A DNA stretch of 64,000 nucleotides, from positions 5,161,001-5,225,000 of the forward strand of contig NZ_LT707064.1 of the NCBI RefSeq assembly GCF_900156465.1. Direction: 5' to 3'. This DNA is from Pseudomonas sp. 7SR1. GTDB lineage: Bacteria; Pseudomonadota; Gammaproteobacteria; Pseudomonadales; Pseudomonadaceae. A program made the translations under genes and the position numbers. This document shows, piece by piece, positions 51,428-60,515 of the stretch; the first letter of the stretch is position 1; the number at the start of each line of letters is the position of its first letter. The notes beneath the pieces are model-generated. The model was not told the DNA's origin. It searched no databases and saw only the letters and a list, made by a program, of their open reading frames with translations.

Positions 51428-53980
51428 ATGTCTTTATTCCCACGCAGCAACTCCAACTCCCCGACAAAAACGACGTCGTCCATTAACTTTGGTCTTAACG
51501 CGTTATACCTGGCGATGTTGGCAGGCCTGACCCAGCTCGCAGAAGCTGGCGACCCGGCAGTTCAAGAACCCCTTCAAGTCAGCCAGTTCAATACCTCATT
51601 CCTGCAAGGCGCAGCGTCCTCCGTGGACCTGGATCTGCTGCTCTCGGCCAACAGCGTTTTGCCAGGAAATTATCGGGTGGACGTCTACAGCAACGACGTG
51701 CTGGTCGGCCGTCGAGATATCGATTTTCGGCGCGTTGAGAAAAGCGCAAAAGTGGAAGCCTGCCTGACCCTGGAAACCTTGCAGCAACTGGGGATCAACC
51801 TGAGCCGGCCCGAAGTGGCGGACCGCCTCAAAAACGCTGCGCCGGACGCCTGCCATGATCTGCCGGCCTTGATCGACCAGGCGACCGTCAACTACGACCC
51901 CAGTCGCCTGCGACTGTCGATCAGCATTCCGCAGATCGCCATGCAACGAGGCATGCGTGGTTATGTCGACCCCGCGCTGTGGGACGCGGGAGTGCCCGTT
52001 GGGTTCATCAACTATCAGTTGAGCAGCAATCGCAACAGCACCGACAGCGCCACGACGATTTCCAACAACCTGGGTCTGCGCAACGGCATCAACCTCGGCG
52101 GCTGGAGGCTGCGCAACGAATCCAACTTCAACAGCCAGACTGGCCGGCCGAATACGTTCACCAGCAACCGTAGCTATGTGCAACATGACGTCACGGCCCT
52201 GAAGGGACAGTTCAGCGCGGGGGACATTTTTTCCGACTCGCAGTTGTTCGACAGCGTCCGCTACCGCGGGCTGATGCTGAGCTCCGACGAGGGCATGCGC
52301 GCCGACAGCGAACGTGGCTACGCACCGGTCATCAGAGGCGTTGCGCAAAGCAACGCCACCGTGGAGATTCGCCAGAACGATTACATCCTGTACAGCACCA
52401 ACGTGCCGCCTGGTCCTTTCGAGATCAGCGATATCTACCCCAGCGGCTCCAACGGTGACCTCCAGGTGACGATCATCGAAGCGGACGGCCGCCGACGTGA
52501 AACCATCCAGGCCTTCTCCAGCCTGCCGATCATGGTGCGCCAGGGGCAGGTCAACTACAGCGTCTCGGCGGGCCAGTACAAGAGCAACACCGAAGGCCTG
52601 GCATCGCCGCAGATGCTCAGCAGTACCTTGGCCTACGGCCTGAGCAGCAACACGACCGGCATCGTCGGCGTACAGGCAACCGATAATTTCAGGGCCTTGT
52701 CCATGGGCCTGGGTCGCAATACGCCCTGGGGGGCCGTGTCGTTCGACCTGACCCATTCGTCCAGCCAGTCCCACGGCCAGACGACACAAGGCAACAGCCT
52801 GCGGATGCTGTACGCCAAGACTTTCAGTGGCACCAACACCAACTTCACCCTCGCTGCCTACCGTTACTCGACCGAGGGTTACCGCACGCTGACCGAACAT
52901 ATCGAGGATCAGAGCTACGCCGAACAGCGTCGCGGCAACTCCAAGACCCGCACGGACCTGACCGTGAGCCAGAGCCTGGGCCGCAACCAGCAGTTCGGAA
53001 GCCTTTACCTGAACGCTACCGACCAGCGTTACTGGGGACGAGGCGGATCCCAGAGTGTGTCCGCCGGCTACAGCAACAACTGGGGTGACCTGACCTACAA
53101 CCTCGGCGTGATCCACACCCAGGACGTGGGAAGTTTCGGCCCCTCGAACAACGACACACAGATGAACCTGTCGCTGTCGTTTCCCCTCGGTTCCAAACCA
53201 CGGGCACCCCGGGCGTATTTCTCGACCACCAGCCAGAAATCCGGCGACAGCACTCAACTGGGGGTGAACGGCTACCTATCGGAAAACAGCGACACCTATT
53301 ATTCCGTACAGGCAGGCAACAGCAGCACCAGCGGCAATTCGGGATCGGCGAGCATCAGTACCCGACAGCCCTTCGTGGACATCAATGCGGGCTACAGCCA
53401 GGGTCGCGGCTACACCTCGCAGAACCTGAACCTCGCCGGTTCGGTGGTAGCCCACGCGGGAGGGATCAACCTCGGGCAGACCCTGGGTGAAACCTTTGCA
53501 CTGGCCGAGGTGCCAGACGTACCCGGCGGCGTCAAGATCAGCAGTTTCAGCGGAACCAAAACCGGCCGCAACGGCTTTGCGGTCATCCCCAACACCCATC
53601 CCTACCGGGTGAACTGGATCAGCCTCGACACTCGTGATCTGGGCGCCGATGTCGAGATCGAGAATGCCACCCAACAAGTCGTGCCTCGACGCGGCGCCGC
53701 CGTACTGGTGCGCTACGCCTCGCAAACCGGTCGGCGGGTCCAGTTCGAACTGTTCGATGCCATGCACAAGCATCTGCCGTTCGGCACGGTGCTGGAAGAC
53801 TCAAGCGGCAAGCAGATCGCGATGGCCGATCCTTCCGGCAAGGCCCTGGCCCTGGTGCAGGACCCGAGCGCCACGCTCACCATCAAATGGGCGGACAAGC
53901 AATGCCAGGCGAGTTACTCCCTGCCCGAGCGCGACAAGGCTCTGAACTACGAGCGGGTCAGGCTCGAATGCAGGCCCTGA
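51428..53980 (+). CDS. Outer-membrane fimbrial usher
   Basis: The 850-residue protein has a signal peptide and the FimD/CupB3-type layout. An N-terminal domain begins with FNTSFLQGAASSVDLDLLLS and PGNYRVDVYSNDVLVGRRDI. The 24-strand beta barrel includes RGLMLSSDEGMRADSERGYA and PVIRGVAQSNATVEIRQ, with the plug region inside. C-terminal domains end near QCQASYSLPERDK. The usher forms the pore through which chaperone-subunit complexes pass and assemble. It starts 89 bases after the chaperone stop and ends ten bases before the reversed minor subunit gene. Confidence 0.95.
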   Translation: MSLFPRSNSNSPTKTTSSINFGLNALYLAMLAGLTQLAEAGDPAVQEPLQVSQFNTSFLQGAASSVDLDLLLSANSVLPGNYRVDVYSNDVLVGRRDIDFRRVEKSAKVEACLTLETLQQLGINLSRPEVADRLKNAAPDACHDLPALIDQATVNYDPSRLRLSISIPQIAMQRGMRGYVDPALWDAGVPVGFINYQLSSNRNSTDSATTISNNLGLRNGINLGGWRLRNESNFNSQTGRPNTFTSNRSYVQHDVTALKGQFSAGDIFSDSQLFDSVRYRGLMLSSDEGMRADSERGYAPVIRGVAQSNATVEIRQNDYILYSTNVPPGPFEISDIYPSGSNGDLQVTIIEADGRRRETIQAFSSLPIMVRQGQVNYSVSAGQYKSNTEGLASPQMLSSTLAYGLSSNTTGIVGVQATDNFRALSMGLGRNTPWGAVSFDLTHSSSQSHGQTTQGNSLRMLYAKTFSGTNTNFTLAAYRYSTEGYRTLTEHIEDQSYAEQRRGNSKTRTDLTVSQSLGRNQQFGSLYLNATDQRYWGRGGSQSVSAGYSNNWGDLTYNLGVIHTQDVGSFGPSNNDTQMNLSLSFPLGSKPRAPRAYFSTTSQKSGDSTQLGVNGYLSENSDTYYSVQAGNSSTSGNSGSASISTRQPFVDINAGYSQGRGYTSQNLNLAGSVVAHAGGINLGQTLGETFALAEVPDVPGGVKISSFSGTKTGRNGFAVIPNTHPYRVNWISLDTRDLGADVEIENATQQVVPRRGAAVLVRYASQTGRRVQFELFDAMHKHLPFGTVLEDSSGKQIAMADPSGKALALVQDPSATLTIKWADKQCQASYSLPERDKALNYERVRLECRP

Positions 53981-53989
53981 CGGTGCGCC

Positions 53990-54358
53990 TCATGGCGCCG
54001 TCAGCGTCACCAGCCAGGTGCCATCGAGCACGGGCTTTCCGGCCGCGTCCACCAGGGCGTAGCGCTGATTGTAATAAGGCTCGTCCGTGCCGCTGTCCGC
54101 GATCAGGCGTGCCGAGACGCCGGGTGTCTGGTTGCCCTGGCCGCCCATGTGTGTGACATCGAGAGTAGCGCCGCGGGCCGCACGCGGGCATTCGACGAGT
54201 TCGATCGCGACGCCGGGGTTCATGTCCGTTCGGCACCCTGGCTCGACGATGCTCCCGGTGAAACGGATAACGCCTTCGGTCAACGCCGGTTCGGCCTGGC
54301 ACGCCCCGTTCAGGGCCACCCACAGCGACACGCCCATCACTACCTCTTTAACGCCCAT
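53990..54358 (-). CDS. Small type 1 fimbrial subunit-like protein, reversed in the operon
   Basis: The 122-residue protein (ATG 54358, GGAG about eight bases upstream) has a signal peptide ending near CQAEP. The mature part starts GVIRFTGSIVEPGCRTDMNP, the usual beginning of fimbrial subunits, with a second Cys at VECPRAA and the end GTWLVTLTAP. It is shorter than the major subunit. It is on the opposite strand, convergent with the usher and divergent from the adhesin, so it is not in the plus-strand transcript. Box 4 in the divergent gap may control both sides. It may be a minor pilin, a terminator subunit or a moved gene. Confidence 0.7.
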   Translation of the reverse strand: MGVKEVVMGVSLWVALNGACQAEPALTEGVIRFTGSIVEPGCRTDMNPGVAIELVECPRAARGATLDVTHMGGQGNQTPGVSARLIADSGTDEPYYNQRYALVDAAGKPVLDGTWLVTLTAP

Positions 54359-54513
54359 AGCGACTGCTCCTTGGCTTGAGTCATCAAGGTCTATGTCGTC
54401 AGCGGCAGAGGGATCTTGAGTGTTGTGAAAGAGCTCGGGACCACCGTCCAAGCGATTCCGGCCCCAGCGCAGGCGTGTCCACCCGATCGGTTCGGTGCTG
54501 CGGACGTGGCGTA

Positions 54514-54527
54514 TAGGAATCTTCCGA
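54514..54527. promoter_or_regulatory. RcsB-type box 4 in the minor-subunit/adhesin gap
   Basis: TAGGAATCTTCCGA shares the T-x-GGAATC-x-TC core with the other boxes. It lies 122 bases before the adhesin start and 156 bases before the reversed minor subunit start. Only one arm base breaks the palindrome. Confidence 0.5.
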
Positions 54528-54648
54528 TTCCAAAAGCCGGCGACGGATCTTATCGTCGAATTCCAATATCCCTGTCCCAGCCTCCGTCAACCTTCCGACT
54601 TCAAATCGATCCCCGCGCAGCGCCGCACCCACCCAGAGCAGGTCTTGA

Positions 54649-55635
54649 ATGACACCAGGAAAAATCATAGTACCCATCGTTTTCCTCGCCTTGACGGGCC
54701 AGGGAGCAGAGGCAGCCTGTTCCTTTGTGAAAGGACACGGCCTGACCACCATGCAATTCGATTTTCCGCCGACGATATCGGTGCCCCGGGATGCCCCAAA
54801 TGGAACGGTCCTTTATGAAACGCCAACAAAAACCTTGCAAGGCGTAAACAGTTCCTACACGTGCCCCTCGGGGTATACCTATGGCATCAAAAACAGCCTT
54901 GGGACAACGACACCCGGCAACAACATATTCCCGATAGGCAATACAGGCATCGCCTGGCAGTGGATACGCGTCGAAATCAACAACACCGCGGCACGCGGCT
55001 ACCCCAACATTGATAACGGCCCCTCCGGCACCTGGGGGTGGAATGGTTCCCAGCACGCGCTACGCCTGATAAAGATCGCCGACACCCAGGGCGAGCTGCT
55101 GAAGCTTCCTTCGGGGATATATGGCTATTACTACTTCGACAGCATCACGCCCCTGGCGATGAGCGTGACCAGCAGCACCTCCATCGTTGCCCAATCCTGC
55201 GACACGCCAGACGTGACCGTGGACATGGGCAAACACAAGCTCAGTTCATTTGCGGAATATGGTTCGCAATCCGCCCCGGTCAGTTTCAATATAAGGGTCA
55301 ACAACTGCCCCAAGGGCATCAACAAGATTACCTACACACTCGCCCCGACCCCGAACAGTCCCGCATGGAATGCCAGCCTGGGTATCGTCAACCTCAACAA
55401 TACGTCCACCGCCAAGGGCCTGGGACTGCAACTGCTTGGCAACGACCAGCAACCATTGGAACTCAACAAAAGCTATGTCCTTGGCGAGTCCCCCGCCGCG
55501 GGCGGAACCTTCAGCATCCCCCTGACAGCGCGGTATTTGCGCGTCCTGCCCTCGGGAAGCAGCGGGATACTCGATCCTGGCCTGAGCGCAGGAACCGCGA
55601 ATGCAGACGTCTGGTTCATCATGAATTACCTGTGA
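54649..55635 (+). CDS. Fimbrial tip adhesin-like protein
   Basis: The 328-residue protein has a short signal peptide (to about residue 23, before CSFVKG). It appears to have two domains. The N-terminal half is rich in aromatic and polar residues (WQWIRVEINNTA, GTWGWNGSQHAL), as in lectin-like tip domains. The C-terminal half is a pilin domain (VTVDMGKHKLSSFAEYGSQS, SFNIRVNNCPKG, and end TANADVWFIMNYL). This is the layout of FimH-like tip adhesins. It follows an RcsB-type box and lies after the usher and reversed subunit genes. The receptor is unknown. Confidence 0.8.
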   Translation: MTPGKIIVPIVFLALTGQGAEAACSFVKGHGLTTMQFDFPPTISVPRDAPNGTVLYETPTKTLQGVNSSYTCPSGYTYGIKNSLGTTTPGNNIFPIGNTGIAWQWIRVEINNTAARGYPNIDNGPSGTWGWNGSQHALRLIKIADTQGELLKLPSGIYGYYYFDSITPLAMSVTSSTSIVAQSCDTPDVTVDMGKHKLSSFAEYGSQSAPVSFNIRVNNCPKGINKITYTLAPTPNSPAWNASLGIVNLNNTSTAKGLGLQLLGNDQQPLELNKSYVLGESPAAGGTFSIPLTARYLRVLPSGSSGILDPGLSAGTANADVWFIMNYL

Positions 55636-55781
55636 CGGACGCCCGCTTTCGATGAGATGCCTGAGCCCCGCTCATCCGTGGCCAGCTGGATTGCCTGCCA
55701 TGCCAGTTGTCCAGAAACCCTGGCGCATCAATGGTACTGGGCTAGAGTCAACGCTTTGCGATGCTCTAAAGGACTGGAAAC

Positions 55782-57347
55782 ATGGCCACCACCTACAGCG
55801 CCCCTGGGACGATGATCGTCGATATCGCGGGACATGCGGATAATGCCCAGGACGTGGTGATACAGCCCGATGGCTCGATTATGATCGCCGGCTTCAGCCA
55901 GTACAGCGACGACCTGGACGAGGGCATGGACTTTTCGCTCACCCGCCTTCTTGCCGACGGCAGTCTGGACAAGGACTACGGCAACGCCGGCCGACAGGTG
56001 ATCCACAAGCAGATCCCTCTCGAAAAGACATACACGCTTCAGGTCCAGGCCGACGGTGCGGTGGTGACTGCCCACGAAGGGCATGACGATACCGCCATCG
56101 TCCAGCGCTGGGGGCCGGACGGCAAAGCCGACCTCACCTTCAACAGCAATGCCGCGGCCAGCCTGCCCAGCGGGTTTGGTTCAGCCCCCCTGGTACAGGC
56201 CAAGGCCGACGGGGGCGTGCTGGTCAGTGCGCTGGAAGGTCACACTCTGAAAGTGGCCCAGCTGAATGCCGACGGCACCCGGGACATGGCGTTTGGCACG
56301 CAAGGCACCTTGACGCTGCAAGCCGACGGCACGTTCGAGTTCATGCAAGGCCTGACCCCGATGGCAGATGGAGGCCTGCTGGTCCAGGGCGCGCCCGGCT
56401 TCCAGAACAGCTTGCTCAAGTACACGGCCGATGGGGAATTGGATACCGACTTTGGCGAGGGCGGCATCGCGTCGCTGTCCTTTCTCGGCAGCTACCGTGG
56501 CGACGTGGCCATACAGGACGACGGCAAGATCCTGGTGGCCAGCACCAGCACCTTCAAGGATTTTGCCGTGACCCGGCTCAACGCCGATGGCAGCCTGGAC
56601 CTCAGTTTCGGCAACCAGGGGACGGTCAGCGTCGACCTGCCCGGCGACTCGGCCCTGGCCAGCGAAATCACTTTGCTGGACGATGGCAGGATCCTGCTGG
56701 CCGGACACGCCTACGCCAACCATGGCAGTGACTTTGCTGCGGTTCGCCTGAATGCCGATGGCAGCCTTGACACGACGTTCGGCAGCACGGATGGCACCGC
56801 CAGACTGGTGGGCTCCTCTGGCGAGGATAAGCTGCAAGGCCTGGAAACCGATGAGATCCTGCGTGGCCTGGCGGGAGACGATCTGCTGCAGGGCAATCTC
56901 GGCCGTGACCTGCTTTCCGGTGGCGCGGGAAGCGACGTATTGCGCTATGCCAGCGTGGCCGACAGCTTCCGCTGCGCCGACAGTAGCGGCAGCGATCGCC
57001 TGCTCGACTTCAATCCCGACGAAGACCGTATCGATCTCAGTGCCCTGGGCTTCACCGGCATCGGCAATGGATACGACGGGACGCTGGCGATCCGAAACAA
57101 TGCCGACGACACACGCACTTACCTGAAGAGCTTCGAGGCCAATGGCGACGGACAACGTTTCGAACTGGTGATCGACGGCAACGTTTCCTCCCGGCTCAAC
57201 GAGAGCAACCTGCTGTTCAGTGCGGCGGACAACAGCGCGCCGGCCAGCGCCGATACTGGCGCGAAGTCCGCTGAGGTGCCCCCGCCGGGGCATGTGGAAC
57301 TGACGTTGATAGGCACAGGTCCGAACTTGCATACGGACGTGGTCTGA
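55782..57347 (+). CDS. Delta-60 repeat protein with RTX/serralysin-like C-terminal domain
   Basis: This 521-residue protein (AAAGGA upstream) has no signal peptide. Residues 15-330 hold about six delta-60 (DUF5122) repeats of the type ADGSLDTTFG / DDGRILLAG, which form a beta-propeller. Near 345-395 come a few calcium-binding-like nonapeptides (GLAGDDLLQG, GGAGSDVL). After them is a serralysin-like C-terminal region (DRLLDFNPDEDRIDLSALGF). That architecture points to export by a type I system. The only ABC transporter nearby is not clearly a type I exporter, and no HlyD or TolC gene is seen. It may be a surface or matrix protein. Function is unknown. Confidence 0.78.
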   Translation: MATTYSAPGTMIVDIAGHADNAQDVVIQPDGSIMIAGFSQYSDDLDEGMDFSLTRLLADGSLDKDYGNAGRQVIHKQIPLEKTYTLQVQADGAVVTAHEGHDDTAIVQRWGPDGKADLTFNSNAAASLPSGFGSAPLVQAKADGGVLVSALEGHTLKVAQLNADGTRDMAFGTQGTLTLQADGTFEFMQGLTPMADGGLLVQGAPGFQNSLLKYTADGELDTDFGEGGIASLSFLGSYRGDVAIQDDGKILVASTSTFKDFAVTRLNADGSLDLSFGNQGTVSVDLPGDSALASEITLLDDGRILLAGHAYANHGSDFAAVRLNADGSLDTTFGSTDGTARLVGSSGEDKLQGLETDEILRGLAGDDLLQGNLGRDLLSGGAGSDVLRYASVADSFRCADSSGSDRLLDFNPDEDRIDLSALGFTGIGNGYDGTLAIRNNADDTRTYLKSFEANGDGQRFELVIDGNVSSRLNESNLLFSAADNSAPASADTGAKSAEVPPPGHVELTLIGTGPNLHTDVV

Positions 57348-57584
57348 TCGGGTCACGGGCCAACCGTAGCTGGCGCCACTGCTCGCCGGGCAAGGCGTGA
57401 CACGGTTCGCCCTTCAGCCCCCACTCGCCCCTCTCCTGAGGCTTTGCGGTGCAATGGGTCGGCCAATCATGGGCTCATGTCCGGTTTCGTCCAGGTACGC
57501 CTTGGCGCGCCGCCCCTGTCTCGCGGCCCCTCAGGCAGCCGTTAAGTGGCAAAATCCCCTATCAAGAACTTTCCGGAGACCCCA

Positions 57585-59438
57585 ATGCTTCGTGTGTTTG
57601 AACGAAGACTCGACCCCTTCCCACCCGATGAAGCCCCACCGCCCCCGGTCGGTCTGGTCCGTTTCCTGTGGGCCTGCACCCGAGGCGCTCGCGGCTATAT
57701 CCTCGCTTTTGCACTGCTCAGCGCCGGCGTATCGATTTATGAAGCCTGGCTGTTTTCCTTCCTGGGCCAGGTCGTGGACCTGCTCTCGACCTGGCAGGCT
57801 GGCGGCGAGGCGCAAGCACAGGAAAGCCGGGTGCTGTGGGGTATCGGCATGGTCTTGCTCGCCAGCATCGCACTGGTGGCGCTGCGCACGATGGTGCAGC
57901 ACCAGGTATTGGCGATCAATCTGCCGTTGCGGCTGCGCTGGGACTTCCATCGCCTCATGCTGCGCCAGAGCCTTTCGTTCTTTTCCGATGAATTCTCCGG
58001 CCGGGTGACCACCAAGGTGATGCAGACGGCACTCGCCGTGCGCGAGGTCCTGTTCACCGTCATTGAAATCGCCCCCGGGATCGGCGTGTACTTCATCGCG
58101 ATCATCGCACTGGCGGGCGGCTTCGCCCTGAAACTGATATTGCCGTTCATTGCCTGGATCGTATTGTTCGGCCTGGCCATGCTGTACTTCGTGCCGCGCC
58201 TGGGGCAAGTCGGCCAGGAACAGGCCCATGCGCGCTCGTCGATGACCGGGCGCATCTCGGACGCCTACACCAACATCACCACGGTGAAGCTGTTCTCTCA
58301 CTCCAAGCGTGAGGCGCATTTCGCCCGCGCCGCCATGGAAGATTTCAAGCTCACCGGCTTTCGCCAGATGCGCCTGGTCAGCCAGTTCGAGATCGTCAAC
58401 CAGGCCCTGGTGGTCGCGTTGATCCTTGGCGCCGGCGGCTATGCCTTGTGGTTGTGGCACCAGGGCGAAGTCGGCACCGGGGCCGTGGCGGCGATCACCG
58501 CCATGGCGCTGCGCATCAACGGTATGTCGCACTGGATCATGTGGCAGATGACCTCGCTGTTCGAGAGCATCGGCACCGTGCAGGATGGCATGGAGACACT
58601 GACCCGCGGCCCCAAGGTGGTGGATGCGCCCGATGCCGGCGTGCTGGTCCCCAAGGGCGGCGCGGTGACGTTCGATAATGTCAGCTTCAACTACAACGGT
58701 GAGCGCCAGGTGCTCGATGGTCTGAGCCTGCATATCCGCCCGGGCGAAAAGATCGGCCTGGTGGGCCGTTCCGGTGCCGGCAAGTCGACGCTGATCAATC
58801 TGCTGCTGCGGTTCTACGACGTCGACAGCGGAGAGATCCGCATCGATGGCCAGAACATCGCCAGGGTGACGCAAGACAGCCTGCGCAGCGCCATCGGCAT
58901 GGTCACCCAGGACACCTCCCTGCTGCACCGCTCCATCCGCGACAACATCGCCTACGGTCGCCCGGAGGCCACCGATGAACAGATCCGTGCGGCGGCAGCC
59001 AACGCCCAGGCCGATGGGTTCATCCGTCAACTGAGCGACCGGCAAGGCCATAGCGGCTATGACACCCTGGTGGGTGAACGCGGCATCAAGCTGTCGGGGG
59101 GCCAGCGCCAACGTATCGCGATCGCCCGGGTGATGCTCAAGAACGCACCGATCCTGTTGCTTGACGAGGCCACCAGTGCCCTGGATTCGGAAGTCGAAGT
59201 CGCCATCCAGGAGAGCCTCGATGAAATGATGGAGGGCAAGACCGTCATCGCCATCGCCCATCGACTCTCGACGATCGCGGCCATGGACCGGCTGATCGTC
59301 ATGGATGAGGGGCGCATCATCGAACAAGGCACCCATGCCGAACTGCTGGCGAAAAACGGCACTTACGCACGGCTGTGGCACCACCAGAGCGGTGGATTCC
59401 TGGGTGAGGACCAGGGCGTGGCCGAGGCGGTGGAGTAA
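57585..59438 (+). CDS. ABC exporter, fused membrane and ATPase domains
   Basis: The 617-residue protein (ATG 57585, GGAG six bases upstream; an earlier GTG 57546 lacks this) has six membrane segments in the first 330 residues. An ATP-binding domain follows: Walker A GLVGRSGAGKSTLINLLLRF near 395, signature LSGGQRQRIAIARVML near 500, Walker B ILLLDEATSALD near 520, and AHRLST near 565. It belongs to the half-transporter exporters of the MsbA/multidrug type. There is no C39 peptidase domain. It follows the RTX-like gene by 237 bases but lacks type I partner genes, so a link is not shown. Confidence 0.87.
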   Translation: MLRVFERRLDPFPPDEAPPPPVGLVRFLWACTRGARGYILAFALLSAGVSIYEAWLFSFLGQVVDLLSTWQAGGEAQAQESRVLWGIGMVLLASIALVALRTMVQHQVLAINLPLRLRWDFHRLMLRQSLSFFSDEFSGRVTTKVMQTALAVREVLFTVIEIAPGIGVYFIAIIALAGGFALKLILPFIAWIVLFGLAMLYFVPRLGQVGQEQAHARSSMTGRISDAYTNITTVKLFSHSKREAHFARAAMEDFKLTGFRQMRLVSQFEIVNQALVVALILGAGGYALWLWHQGEVGTGAVAAITAMALRINGMSHWIMWQMTSLFESIGTVQDGMETLTRGPKVVDAPDAGVLVPKGGAVTFDNVSFNYNGERQVLDGLSLHIRPGEKIGLVGRSGAGKSTLINLLLRFYDVDSGEIRIDGQNIARVTQDSLRSAIGMVTQDTSLLHRSIRDNIAYGRPEATDEQIRAAAANAQADGFIRQLSDRQGHSGYDTLVGERGIKLSGGQRQRIAIARVMLKNAPILLLDEATSALDSEVEVAIQESLDEMMEGKTVIAIAHRLSTIAAMDRLIVMDEGRIIEQGTHAELLAKNGTYARLWHHQSGGFLGEDQGVAEAVE

Positions 59439-59666
59439 CCGCGCCTGTCGCGGGCCGATTGCATCGACAAGCCAGGCCCGTGAAGCGATGAACCGCAACT
59501 TTGCGGCGCAGGCAGGAAGAAACGGACAGGCCGGCTCGGCGGGTGCGCATGAACGACAACGAATGCGCCCGGGCCGGCACCCGCTCCTGTCACCGCAGCC
59601 GTGCCTTCCAAACCGGAGGCCTGCCAAGTAATCTGAAGTTCTCCGATCGAAGACGTTGGCCCGCTC

Positions 59667-60458
59667 ATGGCTTGCCCGCCCGATGACACCACCCGCCGCA
59701 CTCGCGATACCGTCCTGCGCTATCACCTGGCCTGGAAACATCGGGACCTGGAGGCGATCATGGCGCTGTACCATCCCGATGTGCAGTACAACGACTTCTT
59801 CCAGAACCGCACCATGGGCCTGGCGCAATTGCGCGTGTATGTGACAGGCACCCTGCCCCGGCAGCCGGATGAATACCTGGAGCACACCGATCGCATCCGG
59901 GCCGACGGCAGCACAGCCTTCATCCAGTACCAGACCGCACTGCAGGGCAGCGGCCAGCGGGTGGTTTTCCGCTCCAGCGAAGCCATCACCGTGCGGGACG
60001 GGCTGATCTGGCGGGTCAATGAATACGCCTCGCTGGTGCATGAACACCCGCAAGCCAATGCCAACCGGGCGCCGGCCATCAGCAAGCTGGGGTTGTCGGC
60101 CCGGCAGTTGACCTACATGGCCCGGGACCTGGACGAGTACTTCCAGCGCCAGCAACCCTTCCTCGATCCGGAGCTGGACCTGCAGACGGTGGCGGCAGCG
60201 ACGGGTTACAGCCGCAACCAGATGTCATACCTGCTCAACCAGGTGCTGGGCCAGAGTTTCTACCGCTACGTGAACCAGGCCCGGGTGCAGTATCTGCTGC
60301 GCCGCCTGGCCGAAGAAGGTGAAGCGATGCCCATGGATGACCTCGCTGCCGATGCCGGCTTCAACTCCACCTCATCCTTCTACAAGACCTTCCGCGCCCA
60401 TACCGGCTGTACTCCCAAAGCCTGGCTGAAGCTGCATTGCACGCGTACCCGCAGATAA
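59667..60458 (+). CDS. NTF2/SnoaL-AraC fusion transcriptional regulator
   Basis: The 263-residue protein is a fusion. Residues 10-125 are NTF2/SnoaL-like (AWKHRDLEAIMALYHPDVQY, then SSEAITVRDGLIWRVNEYAS), a ligand-binding cone fold. Residues 165-260 are an AraC HTH region (DLQTVAAATGYSRNQMSYLL, then DLAADAGFNSTSSFYKTF). Most AraC proteins use cupin or amidase-like sensor domains, so this fusion is less common. It lies just upstream of, and on the same strand as, the amine oxidase/cupin/polyamine-binding operon. It probably regulates that operon, perhaps in response to an amine or aldehyde. Confidence 0.82.
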   Translation: MACPPDDTTRRTRDTVLRYHLAWKHRDLEAIMALYHPDVQYNDFFQNRTMGLAQLRVYVTGTLPRQPDEYLEHTDRIRADGSTAFIQYQTALQGSGQRVVFRSSEAITVRDGLIWRVNEYASLVHEHPQANANRAPAISKLGLSARQLTYMARDLDEYFQRQQPFLDPELDLQTVAAATGYSRNQMSYLLNQVLGQSFYRYVNQARVQYLLRRLAEEGEAMPMDDLAADAGFNSTSSFYKTFRAHTGCTPKAWLKLHCTRTRR

Positions 60459-60515
60459 GACAGCCGAAGAAGTCGTTGCCTAAACTCGTGCCTGAATCGG
60501 TAAGCGGGGTATGGC

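Noticed and set aside
51596..53257. Long minus-strand open frame opposite the usher (553 codons)
   Set aside because: It is a shadow of the usher codons, and low-complexity Val/Gly/Arg composition gives no support.
57585..59438. ABC exporter as the type I exporter for the adjacent RTX-like protein
   Set aside because: The gene has no HlyD or TolC partner nearby, and its motifs fit the general half-transporter exporters, so adjacency alone is not enough.
59545..59568. GCGCAT-N12-ATGCGC inverted repeat after the ABC exporter
   Set aside because: There is no T-run, the loop is long and the flanks are GC-rich, so it is not convincing as terminator or operator.
57531..60155. Long minus-strand open frame (874 codons)
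   Set aside because: It lies opposite the ABC exporter with its Walker motifs and opposite the NTF2-AraC gene, and its own translation has no recognisable domain.
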